From Ciceribacter sp. T2.26MG-112.2 (GTDB taxonomy: Bacteria; Pseudomonadota; Alphaproteobacteria; Rhizobiales; Rhizobiaceae), in assembly GCF_900492205.1 (NCBI RefSeq), contig NZ_UEYQ01000016.1:1-64000 (forward strand): a stretch of DNA of 64,000 nt, in the 5' to 3' direction. The notes under the pieces were generated by a model, which had not been told where the DNA came from, made no database searches, and was given only the letters and a program-made list of their open reading frames with translations. The translations under genes were made by a program, and so were the position numbers. Numbering within the stretch: the stretch's first letter is position 1; each line of letters begins with the position of its first letter. Shown here piece after piece: positions 1 to 9,193 of the stretch.

Positions 1-99
1 TACATCCGCTACTACAACAATGATCGAATCCGGATGAAACTGAAAGGGCTGAGCCCTGTGCAATACAGGACCCAGCCCTTAAATCATTCCAGCCAATGA
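1..99 (+). CDS. IS3-family transposase OrfB, C-terminal end (partial)
   Basis: The reading frame from base 1 gives YIRYYNNDRIRMKLKGLSPV followed by QYRTQ and a stop at 97-99. The pattern 'YNN-RI--KLKGLSPVQYR' is typical of the extreme C-terminus of IS3/IS150-type DDE integrase-fold transposases. The DDE catalytic core lies upstream of the window, so activity cannot be judged. Confidence 0.8.
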   Translation, partial: YIRYYNNDRIRMKLKGLSPVQYRTQPLNHSSQ

Positions 100-126
100 A
101 CCGTCCAAATTTATGGGGTCAGTTCA
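1..126 (+). mobile_element. Right end of an IS3-family insertion sequence (truncated by window edge)
   Basis: The window opens inside the transposase gene of an IS3-family element. After the transposase stop codon, the non-coding tail ends in TTATGGGGTCAGTTCA at 111-126. IS3 elements end in CA-3', and this tail resembles the inverted terminal repeat of IS150-group elements, so I place the boundary at about 126. The opposite end and any target duplication are outside the window. The element lies only about 45 bases beyond the stop codon of the next gene, so it has not broken that gene. Confidence 0.75.
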
Positions 127-169
127 CTGCCGATCCGGGTTTTTGTTTTTGAGCTTCAGGGACGGACGG

Positions 170-2620
170 TCAGTTGCCGGGCCCGCCCAGTGCCGTCCAT
201 TCCTTCATCACCTGGTCGAAGACAGCAACGCCCGCGGCGCCCTTGTCGAGCGTCAGCAAGGCGCGGCGGCCGTTGCGATAGCTGATCGGGATATCGATCC
301 AGCCACGGGTCGCCAGAAGGTCGAGATTGGCCTTCATGATGTCCTCGAAGTCGTTGAGCGCCACCAGATAGGTGTCGTCGGTGACCTTGGCCGCGACGGC
401 GACGAGCGGATCGCCGCGATCCTGCTCCGTCCGCTTCATGGCGATACGCTCCAGCTTGTCCACCGCCCCACCTTCGAAATCCGGCGGCACGGAGAATACC
501 ACCTCGATCAGATGGCTGGCCGGCAGCGAGCTGTCGGTGTTGCGCTTGATGGTGATCAGCGCGGTCAAGCCGCGATCCGGAATAGTGATCTTGCCCTGGA
601 TCTCTGGATTGGGCTTGCCGTCCTCGCCGGTTTCGCGCAGCGCGCTCCAGGCGATCGTGCCGGGCACGGCGGTCGGCGTGGTCTGGCCGAGACGTTCCTC
701 ATAGAGGAAGGCCCGCTCACCGTTCGCGGCCGGCGCCACGCTGTCGCCGGTGGAGGGAGCCGTGGTGGTCGGTGTGGCCGGCTGTGCAACCCCGGCATTG
801 GTTCCAACCGCCGGCTGGTCGGTCGGCTCCACGGTCGAGGCGACATTCTGCTCGGAAACCGATTTGCCTTCGCTCGACGGACCACCCGCAGCGGTCGTGC
901 CGGCGCCTTCGTCGACTTCCGTTCCGTCCGGCATGAGGCGCTGGGTGAACTTCTGTCCGGCGACCGATCCGTCGTCCGCAGCACCATTGGTCGGTTGACC
1001 CGTCTCGGCGGCCGGCGCGGGCGTGCCCGTTGCCGTCTCCGCACCATTGCCCGCTTCGGGCGCCGGTTGTTCGTTGACCGTGGCCGGCACGGTGTCCGTC
1101 AGGCCGCTGACATATTGGGTGATCTGATCGCGATAGGTCCAGGCGGCAAAGCCGCCGCCTGCGACCAGAGCGACACCCAAAAGGCCGAGCACGACCGGTG
1201 CATAATTGCGCCGCTCCTTGGGCTCGATGCGATAGGCACGCTGCTGGGTTTCGGCGAGGAAGGCGTCGACGTCCTCCACGCTGCTTGACGCCGGCGCTGC
1301 GTCCGCAGTCACAGGCTGCGGCCGAATGACCGTGTCGGCGACCGGCACGACAGCGGCCGCACCCTCATCGGCCGCAGTTTCCTTCGGCTTGTCATAATCG
1401 GCGAACCAGTCGGAAAAATCGTCGCTCGCCACCGGCATGTCCGTGGATGGGCCGTCCTTGGCCCCCGCGGACGGCAGAGCATAGGCCGTGCTGTCCCAGT
1501 CGAGGGCGTCGAGCGTCCCCGGTGCCGCAGGCTCGGACTTCACGCCAGTCACATCGCCGGACGGTGTGGCAAGCGCGTCGGCGTCGGCCGGTCGAGCCGG
1601 TTCGCTGCGCCAGGATGCGTCCGCGGGAAGCTCCCACGGCTCGTACGCCGCCGGCTGCACCGTTGCCGCTTCCGGCTCTGGCGCCACCGCCTGATCCTGT
1701 TCGGCACCGGCATCCGCCGCGCGCCTGGGCATCCAGTCGTCTTCGCCCGTTACCGGGATTTCGACCAGCCGGTTATAGGAGGGAACCGTGGGCGCAACCT
1801 CAACCGCTGGCGTTTCCGCCTCCGTCTCAAGCACTTCGGCCTGGGCTTCGGCTGCGCGCTGGCTCTCGCGATACTCTTCCGGTTCTTCCGCGGTAACCGG
1901 AGCGGCATAGCCTTGCTCCGGCTCGACCGTCGAAACGACATCGCGATCGGCGTCCGAATAGGCCGGGAACGCGGCCGGTGCGAGCGCCTCGACGGCCTCG
2001 ACCGGCTCCTCGGCCCATCGAACGGGCTCTTCCTGAGGCGCCGGTTCGAACACATGCGCTGGCTGAGGCTCGGGCGCGGGCTGAAGTTCGGGTGCCACCT
2101 CGGCAATTTCCGGGGACGGCTCCACCTGTTCCGCCTCGAAGCGCCGTTCGGCTTCCGCATGGTCTTCCGGCTCGGCCTCTTCGGGCGCCGCCTGTTCGGG
2201 TTCGGCAGGCGCCGCCCAAGGATCGGGCTCTGCCGGGGCCGCTTCTGCCTGCCATGCCTCGGACGCTGTTTCAACCGGCCGTTCGGGCTCGACTGCGGCC
2301 TCTTCTGCCTGCTCGGCCGCCGGCTCCTGCCAGTCCTGCGCGATGGCAGGCTGAGGCGTCATCGCCTCCTCGAAGGTTGCGGCGGCCTCATCGTCCGGCA
2401 AGGCTTCGGCATGCTCCGCCTCGACCTCGAGGATCGCGGCGTCCAGCTTCGCCAGCTGCCGCTGCAGCATCTGCTCCGGCGGTCGCGGGTTCATGTTCTC
2501 CAGCTGCCGCAGCACGGCGCTGCGTGCCTTGTCATAGACCTTGGCACGCATCTCAGGTGTATTGTTCGACAGGCCGTCCACGGCACGCCGGATAACCGCA
2601 ATGAAGTCAGCCATCAGCAC
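170..2620 (-). CDS. Large acidic single-pass membrane protein, conserved in rhizobia, function unknown
   Basis: This encodes 816 residues. The N-terminal ~75 residues form a compact, probably helical domain (MADFIAVIRRAVDGL...). A very long Ala/Pro/Glu-rich low-complexity acidic stretch follows, then one hydrophobic segment (VVLGLLGVALVAGGGFAAW, about residues 474-494). A Ser/Thr/Pro-rich linker leads to a folded C-terminal ~190 residues that would be periplasmic. The start may be residue 1 or the second Met (MADF). It lies just downstream of purA on the same strand. I recall such a protein beside purA in Sinorhizobium, but it has no assigned activity. The architecture suggests a tether spanning the inner membrane; this is inference. 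Confidence 0.7.
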   Translation of the reverse strand: MLMADFIAVIRRAVDGLSNNTPEMRAKVYDKARSAVLRQLENMNPRPPEQMLQRQLAKLDAAILEVEAEHAEALPDDEAAATFEEAMTPQPAIAQDWQEPAAEQAEEAAVEPERPVETASEAWQAEAAPAEPDPWAAPAEPEQAAPEEAEPEDHAEAERRFEAEQVEPSPEIAEVAPELQPAPEPQPAHVFEPAPQEEPVRWAEEPVEAVEALAPAAFPAYSDADRDVVSTVEPEQGYAAPVTAEEPEEYRESQRAAEAQAEVLETEAETPAVEVAPTVPSYNRLVEIPVTGEDDWMPRRAADAGAEQDQAVAPEPEAATVQPAAYEPWELPADASWRSEPARPADADALATPSGDVTGVKSEPAAPGTLDALDWDSTAYALPSAGAKDGPSTDMPVASDDFSDWFADYDKPKETAADEGAAAVVPVADTVIRPQPVTADAAPASSSVEDVDAFLAETQQRAYRIEPKERRNYAPVVLGLLGVALVAGGGFAAWTYRDQITQYVSGLTDTVPATVNEQPAPEAGNGAETATGTPAPAAETGQPTNGAADDGSVAGQKFTQRLMPDGTEVDEGAGTTAAGGPSSEGKSVSEQNVASTVEPTDQPAVGTNAGVAQPATPTTTAPSTGDSVAPAANGERAFLYEERLGQTTPTAVPGTIAWSALRETGEDGKPNPEIQGKITIPDRGLTALITIKRNTDSSLPASHLIEVVFSVPPDFEGGAVDKLERIAMKRTEQDRGDPLVAVAAKVTDDTYLVALNDFEDIMKANLDLLATRGWIDIPISYRNGRRALLTLDKGAAGVAVFDQVMKEWTALGGPGN

Positions 2621-2632
2621 TTTCTCGTTGTC

Positions 2633-2648
2633 GCCGGCGCGCGCCGGC
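2633..2648. repeat. 16-bp perfect palindrome between purA and the membrane-protein gene
   Basis: GCCGGCGCGCGCCGGC is a perfect palindrome between the purA stop and the start of the downstream same-strand gene. It could form a strong hairpin but is not followed by a T-run on the purA strand, so an intrinsic terminator is not clearly supported. It might act as an mRNA-processing or stabilising hairpin. Confidence 0.4.
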
Positions 2649-2674
2649 TGGCAAAAGCTTAACGAAATCCAAGC

Positions 2675-3973
2675 TTAGTCTTCAAATGGATCAGTCACAA
2701 GTATGGTGTCGTCGCGCTCGGGGCTGGTGGAAAGCAGCGCCACAGGCGCACCGATCAACTCCTCGACCTGACGGACATACTTGATCGCCTGGGCCGGAAG
2801 ATCCGCCCATTTGCGGGCACCGACAGTCGATTCCTTCCAGCCTTCGAGCGTGATGTAGATCGGCTCGACCCGCGCCTGCGCCGCCTGGGCGGCCGGCAGA
2901 TAATCGATTTCCTGGCCGTCGAGCTTGTAGCCGACGCAGATCTTCAATTCGTCGAGGCCATCGAGAACGTCGAGCTTGGTGAGCGCGATGCCGGTGATGC
3001 CGTTGGTCGCTACCGACTGGCGAACCAGCGCGGCATCGAACCAGCCGCAGCGACGCTTGCGGCCGGTGACGGTGCCGAACTCATGGCCTTTTTCGCCGAG
3101 GAACTGGCCGATTTCGTCGGTCAGTTCGGTCGGGAACGGGCCTTCGCCGACGCGGGTCGTATAGGCCTTGGTGATGCCGAGGATATAGCCGAGCGAGCCC
3201 GGCCCCATACCGGAACCGGCAGCGGCCTGGCCGGCGACGGTGTTCGACGAGGTGACGAAGGGATAGGTGCCGTGATCGATGTCGAGCAGCGAGCCCTGCG
3301 CGCCTTCGAACAGGATGCGCGAGCCCTTGCGGCGCTCCTTGTCGAGCAGAACCCAGACCGAATCCATGAACGGCAGGACGCGATCGGCGATTGAGGTCAG
3401 CTCCTCCATGATCGTCTTGTGTTCGACCTCGGGCGCGCCGAAACCGCGGCGAAGCGCATTGTGGTGAGTCAGGATACGTTCGACCTTGCCTTCGAGCGCG
3501 TCGAGATCGGCGAGGTCCATGACGCGAATCGCACGACGGCCGACCTTGTCCTCATAGGCCGGGCCGATGCCGCGACGGGTGGTGCCGATCTTTGTGCCGC
3601 TATTGGTGGCCGCATCTTCGCGCATGCCGTCGAGTTCGCGGTGCAGCGACAGGATCAGCGTGGCGTTCTCGGCGATTCGCAGATTGTCCGGCGTCACCTC
3701 GACGCCCTGATCCTTGAGGCGGCCGATCTCGGCGATCAGCGCATGCGGATCGACGACGACGCCATTGCCGATCACGGCCTTCTTGCCGGGCCGAACGACG
3801 CCCGAGGGCAGCAGAGACAGCTTGTAGCTGATGCCGTCGATCACCAGCGTATGGCCGGCATTGTGGCCGCCCTGGAACCGGACGACGATATCCGCCCGTT
3901 CGGAGAGCCAGTCGACAATCTTGCCCTTGCCCTCGTCACCCCACTGCGAACCCACAACCACGACATTCGTCAT
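2675..3973 (-). CDS. purA: Adenylosuccinate synthetase
   Basis: PurA joins IMP and aspartate using GTP to give adenylosuccinate, the first committed step from IMP to AMP, in the cytosol. The 432-residue protein has the usual family length. Motifs [11 protein letters not shown] (residues 8-18) and GGHNAGHT (35-42) place the catalytic Asp13 and His41 exactly as in the E. coli enzyme, which supports the ATG at 3973 rather than an in-frame start 8 codons upstream. The GTP-binding end ([14 protein letters not shown]) and the terminal [14 protein letters not shown] segment ([13 protein letters not shown]) are also present. The gene diverges from the EamA exporter gene. Confidence 0.97.
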   Translation of the reverse strand: MTNVVVVGSQWGDEGKGKIVDWLSERADIVVRFQGGHNAGHTLVIDGISYKLSLLPSGVVRPGKKAVIGNGVVVDPHALIAEIGRLKDQGVEVTPDNLRIAENATLILSLHRELDGMREDAATNSGTKIGTTRRGIGPAYEDKVGRRAIRVMDLADLDALEGKVERILTHHNALRRGFGAPEVEHKTIMEELTSIADRVLPFMDSVWVLLDKERRKGSRILFEGAQGSLLDIDHGTYPFVTSSNTVAGQAAAGSGMGPGSLGYILGITKAYTTRVGEGPFPTELTDEIGQFLGEKGHEFGTVTGRKRRCGWFDAALVRQSVATNGITGIALTKLDVLDGLDELKICVGYKLDGQEIDYLPAAQAAQARVEPIYITLEGWKESTVGARKWADLPAQAIKYVRQVEELIGAPVALLSTSPERDDTILVTDPFED

Positions 3974-4169
3974 TTCGAAATCCTGTCTATCGCGCAACAG
4001 ACTGCGCCTTATCCAAACCCGCGCATCTATACTGTGTTGTTTTTGTGAAATCGACTCGTTATGCGGGCGAAATCGGCTTTTTGCGTGACAAAACGCTGCT
4101 CCTCGCCTATCTGATCCGGCGGATCAAAGCCTTAGCGCGCCCTCCCGCCCAACCTCCCGGTGCAATCCT

Positions 4170-5060
4170 GTGCTTCTCAGAGCCTATTTCTTTCTGACCG
4201 TTGCAACGCTTTTTTGGGGCGGAAACACCGTGGTGGGCAAGCTGGCCGTCGGCCATGTCAGCCCGATGGTGCTCAATTTTTCGCGCTGGTCCATCGCGCT
4301 GATCATCATCTGTTCGATCTCGGTGCCGCAACTGAAAAAGGACTGGCCCGAACTGAAGCGCCACTGGCTGCTGCTGCTCGGCTATGGCGCGATCGGCTAT
4401 ACCGCCTTCAACGGCTTTCTCTATACCGCCCTCAAATACACCAGCGCGGTCAACGGCGCGATCGAGCAGGGCGGCATTCCGGTGCTGATCTTCATCCTGA
4501 ACTTCCTGCTGTTCCGCATCCCGGTCTCCGCGGTCCAGATCCTCGGCTTCGCCATCAGCTTCGTCGGCGTGGCGCTGACCGCAACCCGTGGCGATCTTGA
4601 TGTGCTGCTGTCGCTGGCGCTTAATTTCGGCGATGCGCTGCTGCTGCTCGCGGTTGCCGCCTATGCCATTTATACGATCGCGTTGCGCTGGAAGCCGGCG
4701 ATCCACTGGAAGAGCCTGATGGCCGCCTCCGCGCTGGGCGGCGCGCTGACCGGCCTGCCGCTCGTTCTTTGGGAAGAGGCCAATGGCACGATGATCCTGC
4801 CGGATCTCGCCGGAATGGGCATGATCGCCTATGCCGCCCTGTTCCCCTCGCTGATTTCGCAGGTCTTCTATGTGCTGGGCGTCGAGGGCATCGGCGCCAA
4901 CCGGGCGGGCCTGTTCATCAATCTCGTCCCGGTATTTGGCACGCTTTTGTCACTCGCGGTGATCGGAGAGGCGCTTCAGCCGCTGCACCTGATCGCGCTT
5001 TCGCTGGTTCTCGGCGGTATCGCCATTGCCGAATGGGGCAAGCCCAGACCGACCGCCTGA
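4170..5060 (+). CDS. DMT-superfamily EamA transporter
   Basis: This inner-membrane protein of 296 residues shows about ten hydrophobic segments in two repeated EamA halves, which is the usual length for drug/metabolite exporters. Recognisable features are the opening WGGNTVVGK and the internal repeat ending in NLVPVFGTLLSLAVIGEAL, where the conserved Pro and the Glu of 'GE' are typical. Translation probably begins at GTG 4170; no strong ribosome-binding site is visible. It is transcribed divergently from purA. The substrate cannot be told from sequence; relatives export amino acids or other metabolites. Confidence 0.85.
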   Translation: MLLRAYFFLTVATLFWGGNTVVGKLAVGHVSPMVLNFSRWSIALIIICSISVPQLKKDWPELKRHWLLLLGYGAIGYTAFNGFLYTALKYTSAVNGAIEQGGIPVLIFILNFLLFRIPVSAVQILGFAISFVGVALTATRGDLDVLLSLALNFGDALLLLAVAAYAIYTIALRWKPAIHWKSLMAASALGGALTGLPLVLWEEANGTMILPDLAGMGMIAYAALFPSLISQVFYVLGVEGIGANRAGLFINLVPVFGTLLSLAVIGEALQPLHLIALSLVLGGIAIAEWGKPRPTA

Positions 5061-5196
5061 CGCGCTTCGCGCAAGACCTGGTGCCGACCGCAAGCTACCG
5101 CTCGCTTTAAGGCAGCACCCTGCACGCAATATGGTGCTTTTCCAAGCCCACCCAAGTGTCCTATCGATTCTCCTGATACTTGCGAGGGAGCCGACC

Positions 5197-5994
5197 ATGG
5201 CCAAGCCATTCTTCTGGAACGAACTGAACACTGCCGACTTCGCCGGGCTTTCCCCCGACACCACCATCGCCATACTGCCGATCGCCTCGACCGAGCAGCA
5301 CGGCCCCCATCTGCCGATCGCCACCGACGTCGCAATTGCCAACGGCATGCTCGCCGAATTGAAGAACCAGCGTCCGGACGATCTCGATTTCCTCGTCCTG
5401 CCGACCCAGGAAATCGGCAAGGCCAACGAGCACATTTACGGCCCCGGCACGCTGTCCTTCGGCCCGGAGATCCTGATCCCCGCCTGGACCGCGATCGGCT
5501 CCAAGGTGGCCGAGGCCGGCATCCGCAAGATGGTCATCGTCAACTCGCATGGCGGCAATGTCGACGTGATGAGCATCGTCGCCCGCGAACTCAGGGTGCG
5601 CCACCAGATGGCCGTGGTCTCCACCCAGTGGGGCCGCTTCGGCAATCCGGACGGCATGATCTCGGAACACGAGACCCGATACGGCATCCATGGCGGCGAG
5701 GTCGAGACCTCGCTGATGCTCCATTTCCGCCCGGATCTGGTGCGCATGGACAAGGCCGGGAATTTCGTCTCGCGCGCCGAGGAGATGAAGGCCAGTTCGA
5801 AATACCTGACCCCGCTGCCGCCGCATTCGCTGGCCTGGATCGCGCACGACCTCAACCCGAACGGCGTGGTCGGCGATGCCTCGAAGGGCACGGCGGAAAA
5901 GGGTGCGGCGATCTGCAGGCACCAAATCGCGGGCTTCATAGAACTCTTGCGCGACCTGACGCGCTATCCGCTGGCCAATCTCTATTCGCGCTGA
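5197..5994 (+). CDS. Creatininase-family (creatinine amidohydrolase-like) metallohydrolase
   Basis: The 265-residue protein starts at the ATG preceded by GCGAGGGAG. The motif IASTEQHGPHLPIATD gives Glu33, His35 and Asp44, and NSHGGN lies at 116-121. These match the metal ligands of Pseudomonas creatininase (E34, H36, D45, H120). The fold hydrolyses cyclic or linear amide bonds in creatinine, in formamide-containing riboflavin intermediates (ArfB) or in the mycofactocin peptide (MftE). Because a LysR regulator, an ABC importer and a cytosine-deaminase-like enzyme lie next to it, a role in catabolising a small N-heterocycle is the best inference. Its 3' end overlaps the convergent LysR gene by 13 bases. 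Confidence 0.85.
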   Translation: MAKPFFWNELNTADFAGLSPDTTIAILPIASTEQHGPHLPIATDVAIANGMLAELKNQRPDDLDFLVLPTQEIGKANEHIYGPGTLSFGPEILIPAWTAIGSKVAEAGIRKMVIVNSHGGNVDVMSIVARELRVRHQMAVVSTQWGRFGNPDGMISEHETRYGIHGGEVETSLMLHFRPDLVRMDKAGNFVSRAEEMKASSKYLTPLPPHSLAWIAHDLNPNGVVGDASKGTAEKGAAICRHQIAGFIELLRDLTRYPLANLYSR

Positions 5995-6971
5995 TCTTCG
6001 TCGCGCATCGCAAGGGCCCGCTCGCCCGGCTTCTCGCCCGCCGGTATATGGCCCTTGCCCTGCAGTTCGTGCACCAGACCCACCAATTCCTGCATCAGAT
6101 ACTCGACGAACAGGCTGGTCGCCGCATCGAGCGGCGCCCGCGCCCGGGCAAAGAGCTTCATCGGCTGGTGGCGCAACTGGCCCTCGAGCAGCGGACGGAA
6201 GACCAGTTCCCCGGCCCGGCACTCGCTGATCACGTCAAGCGGATTGAGCAGCGTCAGCCCCACCCCGCATTTGACCAGTTGCTTCATCAATTCGGATGAA
6301 TTCGTCTCCAGCACCGGCTCGACCGGCAGCGGCACCGGTGCGAGCGCCAGGTCGATGATGTTGCGCAGGCTGGTGCCCGACTGCGCCAGCACCAGCTTTT
6401 CCTGCACCACATCGGCGAGATCGATCGGTCCCGCCTCGTGCGACAGCGGATGGCCGGGCGGCAGCACGACGCCGACCGGCACATCGAAATTGGCAAGCGT
6501 GCGAATGCCGGGGGTCGCTGGGATGTTGAAGCCTAGGCCGATGTCGACCTCGCCGGTCAGCACCGGGTTTATGGTCGTCGAACCGCCGTCATTGCGCAAC
6601 TGGATGCGGACCCGCGGGTGCGATTCGAGAAAGCGCGCCAGGATTTGCGGCAGGGGACCAGCGGCCAGGCCCACCGTCGTCACCAGCGTCACCTTGCCGG
6701 CCTGCGGCATTTTCAGGCCGCGAATGCGGGATTCGAGCTTTTCGTAGTTCTTCAGCACGTCGCGGATATGCTCTACGCACAGCTCGCCGGCAGCCGTCAG
6801 GCGAAGACCGCGCGGCAGCCGCTCGAAGATCGGCGCCCCGAGTTCATCTTCGAGCGCCAGGATCTGCCGGTTGACCGCCGACGAGGCGACGTTGAGCCGC
6901 GCCGCCGCCTTGCGGATCGAGCCGCAGCGGACGATTTCATTGATGTATTGAAGCTTTCGGGAATGAAGCAC
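5982..6971 (-). CDS. LysR-family transcriptional regulator
   Basis: The 329-residue protein has an N-terminal winged helix-turn-helix (about residues 5-65: GSIRKAAARLNVASSAVNRQ, then LEDELGAPIFERLPRGL), followed by a periplasmic-binding-protein-like effector domain from about residue 95. It diverges from the ABC substrate-binding gene, the usual arrangement for a LysR activator controlling its neighbour. The intergenic stretch 6984-7020 is unusually AT-rich. It is also convergent with the creatininase gene, so it sits in the centre of the presumed catabolic cluster. The effector is unknown. Confidence 0.9.
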   Translation of the reverse strand: MLHSRKLQYINEIVRCGSIRKAAARLNVASSAVNRQILALEDELGAPIFERLPRGLRLTAAGELCVEHIRDVLKNYEKLESRIRGLKMPQAGKVTLVTTVGLAAGPLPQILARFLESHPRVRIQLRNDGGSTTINPVLTGEVDIGLGFNIPATPGIRTLANFDVPVGVVLPPGHPLSHEAGPIDLADVVQEKLVLAQSGTSLRNIIDLALAPVPLPVEPVLETNSSELMKQLVKCGVGLTLLNPLDVISECRAGELVFRPLLEGQLRHQPMKLFARARAPLDAATSLFVEYLMQELVGLVHELQGKGHIPAGEKPGERALAMRDEDQRE

Positions 6972-7156
6972 CGGGTCACCATTGCATAATTTTTAATCGA
7001 ATAGCATAAATTGGGCATCAACCTGCACAGCGGTGCAAAAAAGGCATCAATGCGGACGAATTTTGATGCTTTTCAAAGCGCAAGGCAACCGCTCAAATAT
7101 GGAAAACGGAGCCCAATGGCGGAGCTTCGGCGAATGGACAGGGGAACTCGATCGAC

Positions 7157-8170
7157 ATGCGCGACACTCTCAGCAAGACCACCTTCCTCGCCCTTCTCGG
7201 GCTCGGAACGGCGCTTTCGGCACAGCAGGCCTATGCCCTCGACGAGGTCAGCTACGGCACCAACTGGCTCGCCCAGGCCGAACATGGCGGTTTCTACCAG
7301 GCCGTCGCCGACGGCACCTATGAAAAGCACGGACTCAAGGTCACCATCGTCCAGGGCGGCCCGAACGCCGCCAATCGCGCGTTGCTGATCGCCGGCAAGG
7401 TCGATTTCTACATGGGCAGCCCGCTCGGCGAGATGGATGCCGTCAAGCAGGGCATTCCGCTGGTCGACGTCGCCGCGATCTTTCAGAAGGATCCGCAGGT
7501 CCTGCTCGCCCATCCCGACCAGGGCATAGAGACCTTCGCCGACCTCGCCAAGCTCGATGCGATCTTCATGGGCAAGGACGGCTACGTCACCTATTTCGAG
7601 TGGATGAAGAAGAACTATCCAGGCTTCAAGGACGAGCAGTACAAGCCATACACCTTCAACCCGGCGCCGTTCATCGCCGATCCGAAGTCGGCCCAGCAGG
7701 GCTACCTGACCTCGGAACCCTATGAGATCGAGAAGCAGGCCGGCTGGGCACCGAAGGTCTTCCTGCTCGCCGACAACGGCTACAACCCCTATTCGACGAT
7801 GATCACCACCACCGCCACTATGGTCGAGACCAAGTCCGACCTGGTCCAGCGCTTCGTCGATGCCTCGATCGAGGGTTGGTACAATTATCTCCACGGCGAC
7901 AACAAGGCCGCCAACGATATGATCAAGAAGGACAATCCGGAAATGACGGATGGCCAGATCGAGTATTCCATCGCCAAGATGAAGGAATACGGCATCGTCG
8001 AATCCGGCGAAGCGCTCGACAAGGGCATCGGCTGCATGACCGAGGAGCGTTACAAGAAGTTCTTCGACGACATGGTCTCGATCGGCGTCCAGACCGCCGA
8101 CCTCGACTACACCAAGGCCTTCACCACAAAGTACGTCTGCAAGGGCGTCGGAATGGCCCTGAAGAAGTGA
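7157..8170 (+). CDS. ABC transporter substrate-binding protein, NMT1/SsuA type
   Basis: This is the periplasmic receptor of an ABC importer, 337 residues. A signal peptide (residues 1-27, cleavage probably after AYA) precedes the mature sequence LDEVSYGTNWLAQAEHGGFY. The motif 'WxAxxEHGGFYxAxxxGxYxxxGLxVxIxxGGP' is typical of NMT1/THI5-like receptors, which bind pyrimidine precursors, taurine/sulfonates or other small organic ligands. The ATPase, permease and amidohydrolase genes follow on the same strand. A palindromic repeat separates this gene from the ATPase, so its mRNA segment may be differentially stable, a common feature for receptors needed in excess. The ligand is not identifiable. 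Confidence 0.88.
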   Translation: MRDTLSKTTFLALLGLGTALSAQQAYALDEVSYGTNWLAQAEHGGFYQAVADGTYEKHGLKVTIVQGGPNAANRALLIAGKVDFYMGSPLGEMDAVKQGIPLVDVAAIFQKDPQVLLAHPDQGIETFADLAKLDAIFMGKDGYVTYFEWMKKNYPGFKDEQYKPYTFNPAPFIADPKSAQQGYLTSEPYEIEKQAGWAPKVFLLADNGYNPYSTMITTTATMVETKSDLVQRFVDASIEGWYNYLHGDNKAANDMIKKDNPEMTDGQIEYSIAKMKEYGIVESGEALDKGIGCMTEERYKKFFDDMVSIGVQTADLDYTKAFTTKYVCKGVGMALKK

Positions 8171-8175
8171 CACCG

Positions 8176-8300
8176 CCCCCTTCTCCCCCGCGGGGAGAAG
8201 GGCCGAGCGGATGCAAGGCGATGAGGGGGAGGCCGGAGGCCTTGCTGACGCCCCCCTCATCCGGTCCTTCGGACCACCTTCTCCCCGATGGGGAGAAGCG
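8176..8300. repeat. Rhizobium-type palindromic intergenic element (RIME-like) inside the ABC operon
   Basis: Two hairpin-forming arms flank a short core. The left arm is CTTCTCCCCCGCGGGGAGAAG (central palindrome at 8180-8200) and the right arm ends CTTCTCCCCGATGGGGAGAAG (8278-8298). An inner pair, GATGAGGGGG and CCCCCTCATC, and the small palindrome GGTCCTTCGGACC complete the structure. 'CCCTCATCCGG...TTCTCCCC...GGGGAGAAG' is characteristic of the RIME family of repeats in Rhizobiaceae. It lies between the receptor and ATPase genes of one operon. Confidence 0.75.
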
Positions 8301-8344
8301 GGAATGCGCCGATCCCGACCAACAAGAAGCAATCAAGGCCCGAA

Positions 8345-9193
8345 ATGACATCTCCAGACGCCGAGACGGCAACCTCCTCCGCCCAGAACGGCGCATCGCC
8401 GACCGACGCGCGGCACCGGCCGCTCGTCGTCATGGACCAGGTGACGAAAGTCTTTTCCAGCGGCACCGTGGCCCTCTCCGACATGTCGCTCACCGTCAAT
8501 GGCGGCGAGTTCGTCAGCCTGCTCGGCCCCTCCGGCTGCGGCAAGTCGACGGCGCTCAGGATCATCGCCGGACTGGGCGACGTCTCGACCGGTATGATCG
8601 ACTGGCCAAGCTCGCGCATCAATTCCAAGGGCCTGCCCGAAGGCGACATTTCCTTCGTCTTCCAGGAACCGACGCTGATGCCGTGGCAGACGGTGTTCGG
8701 CAATGTCCACCTGCCGTTGAAGCTCAAGGGCATTTCCAAGGCCGCGGCGCGCGACGAGATCATGGCGACGCTTGCGACCGTTGGCCTTGAGGATTTCGCC
8801 GAGGCCTATCCGCGCGAACTCTCCGGCGGCATGAAGATGCGCGTCTCGATCGCCCGCGCGCTGGTCACCCGGCCGAAGCTGCTTTTGATGGACGAACCCT
8901 TCGCGGCGCTTGACGAAATCACGCGGCAAAAGCTCAACGACGACGTTCTGCGCCTGTGGAAAGAGACCGGCATCACCGTCGTCTTCGTCACGCATTCCGT
9001 TTTCGAGAGCGCCTATCTGTCGAGCCGCATCGTCGTGATGAAGTCGCGGCCCGGCCGGGTCCATGCCGACTTTGCGCTGCACACCAGTCTGGAGCGCGAC
9101 GCGCACTACCGCACCTCGGAAGAATATCGCCAGGCCTGCGAGACCGTTTCGGAAACACTGCTGGAAGCCATGGACGGAGAGGACGCACACTGA
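8345..9193 (+). CDS. ABC transporter ATP-binding protein (SsuB/TauB/ThiZ type)
   Basis: This is the cytoplasmic ATPase of the importer, 282 residues from the ATG at 8345. The Walker A motif GPSGCGKST is at residues 61-69, the Q-loop in FVFQEPTLMPWQT, the signature LSGG at 159-162, and Walker B LLLMDEP includes Asp183-Glu184. A short poorly conserved N-terminal extension (~30 residues) is seen in the nitrate/sulfonate/taurine family. The stop codon overlaps the permease start (TGATG), which shows translational coupling. Confidence 0.92.
   Translation: MTSPDAETATSSAQNGASPTDARHRPLVVMDQVTKVFSSGTVALSDMSLTVNGGEFVSLLGPSGCGKSTALRIIAGLGDVSTGMIDWPSSRINSKGLPEGDISFVFQEPTLMPWQTVFGNVHLPLKLKGISKAAARDEIMATLATVGLEDFAEAYPRELSGGMKMRVSIARALVTRPKLLLMDEPFAALDEITRQKLNDDVLRLWKETGITVVFVTHSVFESAYLSSRIVVMKSRPGRVHADFALHTSLERDAHYRTSEEYRQACETVSETLLEAMDGEDAH

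Noticed and set aside
2633-2648. GCCGGCGCGCGCCGGC as the purA terminator
   Set aside because: The palindrome is perfect but lacks a following T-run on the purA strand, so I list it only as a repeat.
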